Shown here: positions 20,191 through 29,524 of the stretch, piece by piece
Layout of the letters: every line of letters begins with the position of its first letter
How positions within the stretch are numbered: position 1 is the stretch's first letter
NCBI GenBank assembly: GCA_947184155.2
Contig: CAMXCT020001642.1
Location: 26,001 to 90,000, forward strand
Origin: Cladocopium goreaui
Taxonomy: Eukaryota > Sar > Dinophyceae > Suessiales > Symbiodiniaceae
Direction of reading: 5' to 3'
Length of the DNA stretch: 64,000 nt
Position numbers and translations under genes: made by a program
The notes under the pieces: model-generated
What the model was told of the DNA's origin: nothing
What the model saw: only the letters and a program-made list of their open reading frames with translations
Databases searched by the model: none

Positions 20191-21932
20191 ATGGCCTCAC
20201 TCGAAGACAAAAAAAGAAAGCGCAACAGCCGCTGTGAGTTCAGTGCCATGCCCGTAGCCATAGCTACAACAAGTACATCTTCTGAAAGTTGTCGGTGATA
20301 GTATTAATTAATCATCTTCTGAGTGCTTCATGTCACCATAGATCTGTTAAAACGCACATCATATCATCATATATTTGATATCTATATTCCTTTGCACAGA
20401 TCCGAGTCTTCCAACTTCCCAATCTTCCCACCAAATGACATAAAATTCATTTTTCATCCAAGCCACATCCTTTTTTCCAAGCGACAAACAAACGACTTTC
20501 ACGACATCCGTGGCCTGTGGGATGGGGGCAGTATGTTCGATGAGAGCCTCGAGGAGGATATCGATGTGATCGAAGAACTGATCCCAGCGGCAGCCAATGA
20601 GGTGCCGTCGTGACCGGCGGGGTACAGTCACTATCAAGACGAGTCGTGTTATTGTTTATCATAATAACCCCTGCAGTTATGGCCATTTATCAGTTGTAAG
20701 TACTAACAAAAACCAATTTATAGAATGTATAATCCCATAGAAATAACAAGTTATAACTGGTAAATGGCCATAATTGTAATAACCCCTATGGATCCAGCCG
20801 TGCCTTCTTGGGAAGTACCAATGCGGGGTATGATGACGTGACTCGGCGGTAAAAAAAAATGTACCTTCTCAGACAGTGGCCATGGATCCAGAGGGAATAG
20901 AAAATATTTAAGTGACATGTCATAACTATCAACAACATGGGCCATAATGTTACCATCTTTTTAGTCTATTGTACAGTATATCATAAATGAAATATTTAAG
21001 TTCGGTTTGTGTGTGCGTATCAAGTATCTTATATATGTAGATTATATATGTATTTCACATATATAGATTTGTGTTTTGTTGTACATTGTTTGGGACATAG
21101 AATGTTTTGTTATTTGAAATTGAGATACACTATGTAATAATGTGTATAATATATATATGCGATGATGAGAACAATACTTGGTATAGTGTATCATAGATGA
21201 TATAGATATTATCATTCCTGAATGCATTTTCCCACATATATGTATTTGTATATATATATATATTTGTTTTATACAATATATATATATGTATTATATTTGT
21301 ACAGTTGTTCTTGATGTATTTTTTTTAATTCACCAGACCACATGAATGATGATTTGAATTAGGATTCAATGTTCTTGCAGCGCCGGAAGAGAAATGGGAA
21401 AGCGTTTGTCGTATATATTCCGACACTTGATGATCTCCACTTGGACTATGAGAGCAGGAACAGTTCAAAGATTGTGGAAAGGAACATGCGGTTGATCCAG
21501 GAACATTTGTGGAACCTGGAACAAATCTATGCCACTGGTATTGTATGTAGTTGAACACAATGTGATCGCTCATGGTCTCAGCCCGAGTGGTGAAAACAAC
21601 TGCACCAACTGCTCAGGGTGGATATGTTAGTCGCTTCAACCCCAGAATTTCTGTGGTCAAATTCACTGTTGCTTGGTCCGAGCATATTCAAAACGCATTC
21701 AACGTTCCCATAACTTTTATTATGTATATATATATACATTTATATGTATATATATAAAAATACACATGTATGTATGGATGTATATATGGATGTCTATATC
21801 TATATATATATATATATATGTTTGAGCTGGGACTTCTTCGCTTTCAGGCTGACCATCCCAGCAGGGACTTCTGGCTTGGGGCTCGACCCGCTCCATATGT
21901 GTCCCAGCAGCGAATCTGGCGGGGGATGGCTG
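20191..21932 (+). CDS. multi-exon gene of unknown function
   Basis: Exon candidates in order. (a) ATG 20191, MASLEDKKRKRNSRCEFSAM, basic and nuclear-signal-like. (b) 20482-20601, acidic: RQTNDFHDIRGLWDGGSMFD then ESLEEDIDVIEELIP. (c) 21381-21537, RRKRNGKAFVVYIPTLDDLH then helix-like sequence. (d) 21588-21703, VVKTTAPTAQGGYVSRFNPR. (e) 21848-21932, ADHPSRDFWLGARPAPYVSQ, ending at a GTAAAC donor. Acceptors are TTCCAAG, TTCTTGCAG, CCCGAG and CTTTCAG. Exons b to c and d to e join in phase 0, and c to d in phase 1. The c-d intron would be only 50 nt, so that junction may be wrong. The donor of (a) is undetermined, and the gene may continue past 21932. No family recognised. Confidence 0.55.
20675..20775. 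mobile_element. family-C element, copy 2, with 11-bp target duplication
   Basis: Ends AGTTATGGCCATTTATCAGT / inverse. It is flanked by the direct repeat TAATAACCCCT at 20662-20672 and 20777-20787, which is a convincing target-site duplication. It lies in the putative intron between exons b and c. Confidence 0.85.
20990..21325. repeat. AT-rich intronic DNA with (TA)n tracts
   Basis: Alternating TATA and TGTATATG tracts inside the proposed intron. No other feature seen. Confidence 0.6.
21719..21825. repeat. (TA)n / (ATGT)n microsatellite
   Basis: TATATATATACATT and GTATGGATGTATATATGG repeats in the intron before exon (e). Confidence 0.8.
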
Positions 21933-21976
21933 GTAAACCCCAATCTGAAAATATGGAAAATCACCTACAGTTCCAG

Positions 21977-22084
21977 TACCCTCTGGTAAACTGTTACATA
22001 ACTATGGAACAATCCACCATTTTTAATGGGAAAACTCACTATAAATGGCCATTTTCAATAGATATGTTAAATTACCAGAGGGTA
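21977..22084. mobile_element. family-B element, copy 2
   Basis: TACCCTCTGGTAAACTGTTA to AATTACCAGAGGGTA, with the TTTTTAATGGGAAAACTCAC core. A third, decayed copy ends at 23611-23641 (TCAATAGCTATGTCAAATTT then CCAGAGGGTA). Confidence 0.85.
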
Positions 22085-22150
22085 ATAATAGTTGAACTAT
22101 AGTTGCATAATTCACTATAATTACTATAGCTATATATAGCTATATATATA

Positions 22151-22299
22151 TACAATGTGAGGCCCCCGTGATAACGATAGCGTTCAGTTGGGGTTCACAT
22201 AATTCCAATTTCACTATGGTAAACATAGTACGCAAATAACGAACTAGTTACTGGGGCGAATCTAAACCAACAAACATCACTGGGGGGCCTCGCATTGTA
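22151..22299. mobile_element. family-D element, copy 3
   Basis: TACAATGTGAGGCCCCCGTG and inverse TGGGGGGCCTCGCATTGTA ends; 149 bp. Confidence 0.9.
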
Positions 22300-23095
22300 T
22301 TAAAGATTGTAAATTATTTTTCAGAAATCGTAAAAAAAACATGGTGATGAATTTCCATTTATCTATGAAAGATGATAAACTCATCTAGCTATGGAAAATC
22401 ACAATCTTTAATAGATAAATTCAGGAACTAAGTTATAAATTGGCCTAATGTTAACATAGTCAAATAGTCATTACCTTTTGTTTCTTGGAATACCGTTTAT
22501 TTTATCAATCTTCTTATCATGAGGGAAATATAATCACGTGTCATGTTGGGTCACCGTCTTCCCATATTTCTATGTGTTTGAGATGTTTATAGATCGAAAC
22601 ATCCAGAAGCCAACATGCTATGTTCGGTTGCATGCAAGTCATTGTGTAAAGTAATGCACTTGGCTTTTTGACATTCCTTTGTTTACCTGAGTTGCATCAA
22701 GAGCCTGTTTGTTGTTTCCTTTCGCTGCGAGACTCCCATGTTTTGGCTATGTTATTGTTTGTTGTGTGTATGTTTTGTGTGTGTGTGTTGTGTATATTGT
22801 GTGTATGCCGTGAAATGCTAAGAATACGCACGGTAGCTTGTACGTTGTTTGTGTGTTTTGTCTCTTGGGGGTGATGTTGTTGTTTTCTTTGAAAGCCCGG
22901 GCAAACCTTTGATTAATAGAAACAACAATTTAGATCAATTTCGTTGGTTGGCGGACTTTGGGCTTAACAGAAGGCTGAAAGTCTATCTTTGGCCTTCTTT
23001 TCATACTTTGCATGCTTCAGGAACTTTAGGCGATGTGTTGGCTAATTTTTTGAAAAGGTACCCTACAAATAAAAATCCCAGCCAAAAAAAAACTG
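22300..23095. other. spacer; one AT-rich ORF at 22849-23133 of doubtful status
   Basis: A 94-codon plus-strand frame reading GDVVVFFESPGKPLINRNNN then LDQFRWLADFGLNRRLK looks protein-like. It overlaps the start-exon candidate at 23096 in another frame and has no good acceptor. The rest is GT-rich simple DNA (TTGTGTGTATG). Confidence 0.3.
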
Positions 23096-23167
23096 ATGAC
23101 ACCAGCCGCTGCGATGTCAGCTGGGCAGGCTGATTTCATCCAATTTCTTCAGCAGTTCCTGAAATAT
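23096..23167 (+). CDS. possible first exon
   Basis: ATG at 23096 is followed by 23 more open codons reading MTPAAAMSAGQADFIQFLQQ then FLKY. A GTAACC donor begins at 23168 and the length keeps phase 0. The amphipathic, Gln-rich helix-like sequence is protein-like. No family recognised. Confidence 0.45.
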
Positions 23168-23918
23168 GTAACCGCAACATGAATAGACGATACATGATGA
23201 TACAATCAAAACAAAGCAAGTAATGGGTCTTTGAAGCCCGGGTTTGAAAACATCAGTGAAGCAAGGGGGGACATCCGTCACCATGGTGGGGCAGGATCTA
23301 AGGGAAAACCGATAACTTGTCGATCATCGGAAATCCACTTAAAAACCAACAGGCCTGCGTCATTTGAGACCACATTTCCCGATGGTCCGATGGTTTTTGG
23401 GATCTGCCGACTAGCATTCGCAGAAGCCAGGGATTCAATTGAAACCAATTACAGTTTTTTTTGGGCGCCATCAACTTCTTATATAGTTGCGGCAATGTCA
23501 TGGTTTTATTTTCACCTCAAATATAGTTCACCACTTTTCTGCAAACAATAACGGGAAAACCAATGGCTATTTGATTATATATGTTAACGGCAGGCCAGTA
23601 AATGTGCCATATTCAATAGCTATGTCAAATTTCCAGAGGGTACAAGATCTTACAACTAGATATATGAGGGAACTAAGGAGCTCGGGATGGTTAATACCCC
23701 TACTTCAATGTGAGGCTGATGAGGCCCTAAGAAAGATCAGTTGCCAGCTTTTTGTGGCGTTTTTTCGATTGGGCACCATTTGTTGTTGAACAAATATGAT
23801 GTTTTGCATAGAATAGACACCATTTGTATGCCAACGGTACATTTTGTCAATGGACCGACCCACGAGTGGCCCCTCAAAAATCGCCACATGTCCCAGTTAA
23901 TGTAAGTGGTTTGTAACC
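23168..23918. other. intron-like DNA with a decayed family-B element
   Basis: Only the decayed family-B copy around 23560-23641 was recognised. Confidence 0.5.
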
Positions 23919-24048
23919 TACAAGTTGGTGCCCCATAGTAGTTAGCAAAGTTGGTTTATAACTCCAATAGCTTGGGTTTATGGTAGGTATACCTATGCTT
24001 AATGGGGGTTATAAACCAACAAACATCACTGGGGGGCACCACCTTGTA
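23919..24048. mobile_element. family-D element, copy 4
   Basis: TACAAGTTGGTGCCCCATAG at the left, CTGGGGGGCACCACCTTGTA at the right. Confidence 0.85.
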
Positions 24049-24562
24049 TGTGCATCCCGTACCCAGAATTCGGGCTAATTGTGGGTTATCGCTACAATCT
24101 GGGGGGTAATCTGGTGAAGGAGTCAGACTTTACTATAAAGGAAATGTATGTATTCTAGCTGAATCATAATAATGCAGTAACCATCATTCCAGTGACGTCA
24201 CAGTGAGTCATTATGATCCATCCAGATATGTATGGGTAGCGGATATTCCGAATGTAACTGTGGTTTCGAAATCAGCAACAGCCATTCCATCCATTGGTTT
24301 GAAAGAAGCAAAAACATTATGGCAATTCAAAATGGAAGTACATACTGTATAGCCCATGTTCAGGCACATGTATGGGATTTATATGAAATTTATGTCATTG
24401 TCGGCCATTCTTTGGGGTTTCCATATTAGAATTTTCAGGGTATACAAACTGATGATTTTCCTCTCTGCGTGATATTTTTGCTGGTGGAAGATCCAGACAC
24501 AACTTCTTGGACTTGATGACTTCCAAGATTCGGATAAGATTTTGCAGCTAGCAATCATTAAT

Positions 24563-24899
24563 AGCTATGACCCCATTATACTACAGTAGTTGTTATCCCC
24601 AGTGATAGTACATAATCCTTATTACCCTTATATTTGATGGGTTAAATTACAGTATATTCTGGGTCTGTTTTAGCGATCCCATTTATTCTACCAAACCCCA
24701 TAGATGAATATAGATGATGGGTAGGATTCGGGACATCATTCCATAAAGATGCCTTATTTAACAGGTTATTGTTGATGTGTTTTTTAACTGTCCAGATCTA
24801 TAATCTATAATAATAAAACGGTTTACAGTATTGCGGTAGAAAGGATTATATACTATAACTGTGGATAACTACTACTGTAGGATAATGGGGTCATAACTA
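24563..24899. mobile_element. 337-bp element with about 36-bp terminal inverted repeats
   Basis: Left AGCTATGACCCCATTATACT plus ACAGTAGTTGTTATCC; right end is the inverse with three differences. Interior AT-rich, no ORF. Flanks show no clear target duplication. Confidence 0.8.
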
Positions 24900-24945
24900 T
24901 TTTAATGGGGATACAACTAACTATTGAAGTATTTACGTGTCTCAG

Positions 24946-25198
24946 ATCATGGCTGGTCTGTCGATAAAGATGTACCCATGGCTGGGCAGTTTGCTTGGTT
25001 TGGGCCGACTTGGAGCTTGGATGAGCCAGAAAGGTAGCGTATAGCCAGCATTTGGCTTCTCTATCCTTACGTCATTTGCCAGTAACGTCCAAGTAGGAAC
25101 AATATGGGAAATCGTATCTGTTTGGCATCCAGATGTCATCGATGTCTTGTTCTTTTATATCAGCTACAGTATGTCCTTGATCCAATTTATGGATCTGG
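24946..25198 (+). CDS. two consecutive exons of a hydrophobic protein
   Basis: Exon 1 (24946-25033) follows a GTGTCTCAG acceptor and reads IMAGLSIKMYPWLGSLLGLG then RLGAWMSQK, ending before GTAGCG in phase 1. Exon 2 (25097-25198) follows CCAAGTAG and reads TIWEIVSVWHPDVIDVLFFY then ISYSMSLIQFMDL, ending before GTAAAA in phase 1. The phases match and the intron is 63 nt. Both exons are rich in Leu/Ile/Phe, suggesting membrane-associated or buried helices. The ATG at 24949 may be internal or the start. A family-A element sits 21 bp after exon 2. No family recognised. Confidence 0.6.
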
Positions 25199-25218
25199 GT
25201 AAAATAGATGACAGGAAG

Positions 25219-25333
25219 CTGGTTGGTGGTTTGGAACATGACTTTTTATGACTTTCCCATCATATTGGGAATATCATCATCCCAACTGACGAACTCCATC
25301 ATTTTTCAGAGGGGTGGGTTAACCACCAACCAG
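25219..25333. mobile_element. family-A element, copy 7
   Basis: CTGGTTGGTGGTTTGGAACA to GGTTAACCACCAACCAG with the usual core. Confidence 0.85.
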
Positions 25334-25511
25334 GAAGGATCCAAGGTCATCCCAAAAGCACTTCAAAAGAACAGCTTGGGTCAGAATTTATCCAAGTCGA
25401 TGGAGACATAAAACGCCCATTTCCCGGCAATGAAACATGCCTGAGGCCTCCAAATCAACGTTGCAAGCCATTTCCCACCCACCATTTCCATCTTCCAAGA
25501 AATCATATGTC

Positions 25512-25690
25512 ATATTTTTTTGGTGCCCCTTTCTTCATCCCTATGTTGGATGATGCAACCACATAAAAATTGGATGCTTCAACCGTATCCACCACGTAGG
25601 GTGAAATCCACACCCCAGGGCTCGACGTTGCCACGTTGTCTTTGCCGTTGAGTCGTTCGTTTTTGTGGATGAAGACTTGATGGAACTGGG
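25512..25690 (-). CDS. minus-strand exon-like segment
   Basis: The minus strand reads FIHKNERLNGKDNVATSSPG then VWISPYVVDTVEASNFYVVA in one open frame (part of a 111-codon ORF ending at 25503). The composition is strongly protein-like. A GATATCTCAG acceptor precedes it on that strand. The downstream donor was not identified. No family recognised. Confidence 0.45.
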
Positions 25691-25929
25691 AATATCTGAG
25701 ATATCTTTGGGGAATACTTCGAATACGAACTAAAGATTTGAATCCTAGCTGGGTTGAAAATTCGGAGCCAACAAAAACGCGACATACCCCACAACACCTA
25801 AGCATGAAGTCATGAATTATCATGAATCCCTGTCGCAAGAACTGGATAACCCAAGCATCAAATTAGCAATCTGCCGGCCATTTCCTTAGATTTGTGAGAT
25901 CTTTGTAGTCTCAGACTGGGATAGATCAC

Positions 25930-26525
25930 AAGAATTATTTGCTCATTTTTTTGTCAGTTGCCTTGCTCATTTTTTGGTCGTTTTTTTGTCATTCTAGATT
26001 TGGTTGCTAATTGTCTGCTCATTTGTTGATCATTTTTTGGTCATGTTCCAACTCGTTCCAGATTTGGTTGGTCATGCTTTTGTCGTTTTTTGGTCATGAT
26101 TTGATCATTTTGTTGGTCATTGTTTGGTCTTTTTTGGTAATTTTTGGTCGTTTTCGTGAAGGGTATGCAAAAACGACAAAAATCGACCAAACAATGACCA
26201 AAAGACGACGAAAAACTGACCAAACCACGACCAAAACATGACTAAAAAAAACGACCAAAAAATGAGCAACCAAATCTGGAACGAGCAAAAAACGAGCAAA
26301 ACATTAGCAAAAAATGACCAAAAAACGAGCAGAACATGAGCAACCAAATCTAGAATGGCCCAAAAACGACCAAAAAATGAGCAGAAAATTAGCAACCAAA
26401 TCTAGAATGACCAAAAACGACCAAAAAATTTGCAGAAATTAGCAACCATATCTAGAATGACCAAAAACAACCAAAAAACGGGCAAATGACCAAAAATAAA
26501 ACACATGACCAAATAATTATTTTAT
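25930..26525. repeat. large foldback of GGTCATTTTTTGGTCG repeats
   Basis: The left half (25930-26155) is built from TTTTTTGGTCATGATTTG and GATTTGGTTGCT motifs. The right half (26165-26520) is built from their complements (GACCAAAAAATGAGCAACCA, CAAATCTAGAATGACC). The two halves are thus an imperfect palindrome centred near 26158. ORFs of Trp/Phe/Ser type across it are artefacts. Confidence 0.8.
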
Positions 26526-26629
26526 GGTTTTCCAGTCCCATGCTCCACAAAAATCATCAAAAATCTGATAACCTTAGATGTGCATCCCAGTTAGTAAGCG
26601 GTTTATAACATACGTATGTGCTTTACTAT

Positions 26630-26680
26630 ATATGATATATTCTACTAAACACGTTTGATATATATATATAATACTATAAC
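26630..26680. repeat. (TA)n-rich patch
   Basis: ATATATGATATATTC and TATATATATAATA tracts. Confidence 0.6.
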
Positions 26681-26928
26681 CAATGAATTTCCATACGGAT
26701 ATCTCATTGATCTACCTGGCGATTTCGCGTGGCTACCCCCACCCATGATTTCCGGGGCCCGTTGCTCAGCCATTTCTTGTGAGGTGCAGAGTTATAATTT
26801 GCCTATAAGTTCCATTCTAACAATACCTACAACCACCATAAGCGCTGCATATTTACATATTTACTTTCACCAACTGTGCTAACTTTCGGACACCCGCCAT
26901 TTCCATAGTTCCATCAGTCATCAGCTAG

Positions 26929-27117
26929 GCCTCCAGATGTCGACTGGGCTGGATCAGCCTGCTCGCGGTCGCCAGCTGCGCCCTGCTTGCGCTGCTGTTC
27001 CGAAACATCCCTGGGGAGCTTAGTCCTCTGGGTGGAGCGACTCAGGCTCCACAGGTCACAGAGCTTCAGGCGGGTGAAATTTCAGGAGAGATTTCTTTCC
27101 GTTTTACGTCGTTTTAG
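26929..27117 (+). CDS. exon encoding one transmembrane helix
   Basis: A CAGCTAG acceptor ends at 26928, followed in phase 0 by 62 codons and a TAG at 27115. It begins ASRCRLGWISLLAVASCALL, whose WISLLAVASCALLALLF part is a clear membrane-spanning segment. It then continues FRNIPGELSPLGG and ends ISGEISFRFTSF. GC-rich unlike its surroundings. It could be a 3'-terminal exon, or be spliced earlier (CAG/GTCACA). No family recognised. Confidence 0.6.
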   Translation, partial: ASRCRLGWISLLAVASCALLALLFRNIPGELSPLGGATQAPQVTELQAGEISGEISFRFTSF

Positions 27118-27238
27118 AGGCATCTGGGGACATACTCGTAGTGGAAAGTGCATATGGGTCAAGGGTGACGAGAGATATATGTATATATATATATATATAC
27201 AGCCTGAGTGCTGGTTAAGAATCCGAAAGCTTGAGGTC

Positions 27239-28040
27239 CAGGGTCCCTCAAAGTCTTATTTTTAAATGCAGGCAAATTTACACCACAACAGGCCGAGGGT
27301 CCCTCAAATTCTTAGGGCATTCTTAGTTATGTATTGCCTGCATCTGCACAAGTTGGAGCAAGCTTAAAGGAGGTAACAAGGTGGAGTTGGCAGATTTGAC
27401 AAGAGGCACGCGGAAAAAAATGAAATTTTAGAGCCTGAAAATTTGATTTTTGCAAAGCCGGGCTTGTCTGAGTGTCATGAGAGCAGTTCCCATATTTTTG
27501 GGGAAGTGGCCAAAGACAGCCTAGCTCAGTCGGCAGTGCGTTGAGCTAAGGCGTCGGGGTCGCGGGCTCGATTCCCGGTGCGGCGCTTTTTCGCCGAGGT
27601 ATTGGGTAAACAATGTTCCAGGTCCGATTGTGAGCAGTCCAAGCTTGCGCAAAAAAAAACTTTTTCGGAGCTTGAAAAATTGATTTTCTGCAAGGCCTCC
27701 GTTTTCTTCAAGCTATTGAGGAAAACAAGGTTTCAGGTCCCCAGGCCTACCCACATATGGATTTTGGGTGGAATGGAAGCAGTCCAAACATGCGCGAAAA
27801 AAAAATCGGAGCCTGAAAAATTGTTTTTCTGCAAAGCCCAATTTCATCCCGTAGGACAATAGAAGGGGTCACGCCAAAAAAAAGGAAATGCTAAAGGGAA
27901 TTGCAAACCTCACGTATAAGCAGTAATTTAAGAATTTGGCAATCCTACTCCAGGGCCCCTCAAATTCTTAAAGTACTATGTGTTTGGTATACCTGAAAAT
28001 ATGTAGCCCGCCTTGGATTCGAGCCCCTCAAATTCTTATA
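27239..28040. repeat. region bracketed by four short direct repeats
   Basis: GGGTCCCTCAAAGTCTTATT (27241), GGGTCCCTCAAATTCTTAGG (27297), GGGCCCCTCAAATTCTTAAA (27953) and GAGCCCCTCAAATTCTTATA (28021) are near-identical. Between them, the phrase GAGCCTGAAAAATTG plus TTTTCTGCAAAG recurs at about 27430, 27668 and 27812. This looks like nested or duplicated retroposon-type insertions. Confidence 0.65.
27515..27592 (+). tRNA. degenerate tRNA-like unit, probably a SINE head
   Basis: Contains a good Pol III box A (TAGCTCAGTCGG, 27522-27533) and box B (GGCTCGATTCC, 27565-27575) at tRNA spacing. The T arm keeps four of five pairs and the D stem three of four. The anticodon loop would be CTAAGGC (anticodon AAG, Leu), but its stem is weak and the acceptor strands do not pair. 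A TTTTT tract at 27586-27591 can end Pol III transcription. I read this as a tRNA pseudogene or the 5' part of a tRNA-derived SINE, not a working tRNA. Confidence 0.5.
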
Positions 28041-28106
28041 CAGTGAATTCCTGTACAATACTCAAGCTGTATATATCCTTCTATATACAAATCTGTTACG
28101 TTGAGG

Positions 28107-28216
28107 CCAGCGAGGCGAAACGGAACGTCGCGCGCGGCAACCCGACGGCGCCCAGCCAAAGAACTGGGCGACGGAAGGCGAGCGATCACCGATGTGTCAC
28201 AAAGGGAAAGGGATGA
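28107..28216 (+). CDS. exon-like segment, basic
   Basis: After a TTACGTTGAG acceptor the frame reads ASEAKRNVARGNPTAPSQRT then GRRKASDHRCVTKGKG and stops (TGA 28214-28216). High GC and Arg/Lys/Ser-rich, unlike the DNA on either side. It may be a terminal exon. The opposite strand is also open, so the strand is not certain. Confidence 0.45.
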
Positions 28217-28264
28217 AAAGATGGGCAGTGGGAATATCATGGGGATGAATTTGATTTGACTGTA

Positions 28265-28401
28265 ATGTCAACCCCGGATTTTGCTAAACCATGGTTTATG
28301 AAAATTAGGGGGTACTCCTCCGATAGTCATTTCATCTAATACTTAAATGGTACCCTCCCAATTATACAGCCGTTTGGGGTTTATCAATCCAGGGTTCACA
28401 T
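28265..28401. mobile_element. family-E element, copy 2 (opposite orientation)
   Basis: ATGTCAACCCCGGATTTTGC at the left and CAATCCAGGGTTCACAT at the right. The core is the reverse complement of the 15682 copy (CATTTCATCTAATACTTAAA then TGGTACC). Confidence 0.85.
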
Positions 28402-28460
28402 CATATTATATATGTATATAAATGTAATGTGTATTTAATATCAATATGTATATATATATA

Positions 28461-28571
28461 TGGGTAAATGATAACGACCTCACTGTTCTCCCTCACTGGA
28501 ATCATGGTTAATAAGGTAAATCATCCCCAAATGGCCTTAATTCAGGTTAGTGAAATATTATAATTTACCCA
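28461..28571. mobile_element. family-F element, copy 2
   Basis: TGGGTAAATGATAACGACCT to TATAATTTACCCA, with the TCCCTCACTGGAATCATGG core shared with 11758-11884. Confidence 0.8.
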
Positions 28572-28604
28572 GATATATGGGTTTCTTCAAATGTATACCA
28601 GTAG

Positions 28605-28714
28605 TACCGCACAAGGCGGTGGCAGAAGGTTCAAAGAGAAGAAGCTATAGGAGTGGTGAGTTGTTGATGCATGGACGGCAGAGCGAACGGATGAACCCAA
28701 AGGCGGCTGAGGCT
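28605..28714 (+). CDS. exon of an unknown basic protein
   Basis: Bounded by a CCAGTAG acceptor and a consensus GTGAGT donor. It reads PHKAVAEGSKRRSYRSGELL then MHGRQSERMNPKAAEA. Phase 1 in, phase 0 out. Ser/Arg-rich. It follows a family-F element by 33 bp and precedes the CT microsatellites by about 20 bp. No family recognised. Confidence 0.55.
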
Positions 28715-28729
28715 GTGAGTTTCTCTCTC

Positions 28730-29105
28730 TTTCTATCCCTCTCTGTCTCCTCTTCTCTTTGTGGGTCTCTCTCTCCCTCTCCCTCTCCCTCTCCCTCTCC
28801 CTCTCCCTCTCTCTCTCTCTCTCTATCTTTCTGTCTATCTATCTACCTATCTATCTATCTATCTATCTATCTATCTCAATGATTATCTAACTAACTAGCT
28901 AGCTAACTAACTAACTAACCAACCAACCAACTAACTAGCAAACTAACTAGCAAACTAACTAACCAACTAACCATGTAACCATGTATCTAACTATCTAACT
29001 TTCTAACTTGTTGAAATCTAACTTTCTAGCTGTCCGTTTGTCGATCTGTCTATCTGTCTATCTGTCTATCTATCGGTCTGTCTATCTACCTATCCATCTA
29101 TCTCT
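28730..29105. repeat. compound CT, TATC, AACT and TCTG microsatellites
   Basis: Successive blocks: CTCTCCCTC repeats, TATC repeats (28825-28875), AACT/AACC repeats (28885-28970), then TCTGTCTA repeats to 29105. Confidence 0.9.
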
Positions 29106-29524
29106 CTGAAACGAAACAGCTCAGCGAGATTCTGCAAGACTTCCTCAAAAAAAATGATGCGCACAGCTCCAAAACGAAGCTATGCTGCGTTGAAATGGAA
29201 AGTTGAGTGCAGAACTGACAGCCTCGTACCAATGCGTTTTGTGATTTTTTTTCCCATGTCTCTAAAGTACTGCGCCTGCCACGAAATAATGTTGGGTCCT
29301 GATTAGTACCTAGGGTCGCTATTGTGGCAATTTTTTTCCAAATTATTCTGAAACTCATGTATTGTTTGGAGGGTTCGCTTTTGTGGCAAAACAAAATTGG
29401 GAGAGCCCTTTTTTTTGAAAAAAAAACTGTAATTGCTGAGAGGCTTTTTTTTTCAAAAACGCTGTAGCTCAGTCAATTTTTTGCTCATCTCCTATCTGAG
29501 CCTGTAAATGCATCTCTAATTGAG
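29106..29524. other. spacer with a match to the 118-bp satellite
   Basis: TACTGCGCCTGCCAC (29273-29287) is the reverse complement of the GTGGCAGGCGCAGTA core of the 1.6-2.9 kb satellite. A 21-bp string near 29288 (ATGTTGGGTCCTGATTAGT) returns in inverse at 31530-31550. Poly-T runs lie at 29415-29460. Confidence 0.5.

Noticed and set aside
20251-20261. Spliced-leader RNA gene (CCCGTAGCCAT match)
   Set aside because: Only 11 bases match; the rest of the leader, the GT donor and the Sm-like site are absent.
27515-27592. Functional tRNA-Leu(AAG)
   Set aside because: Acceptor strands do not pair and the anticodon stem is weak; kept only as a tRNA-like/SINE head.
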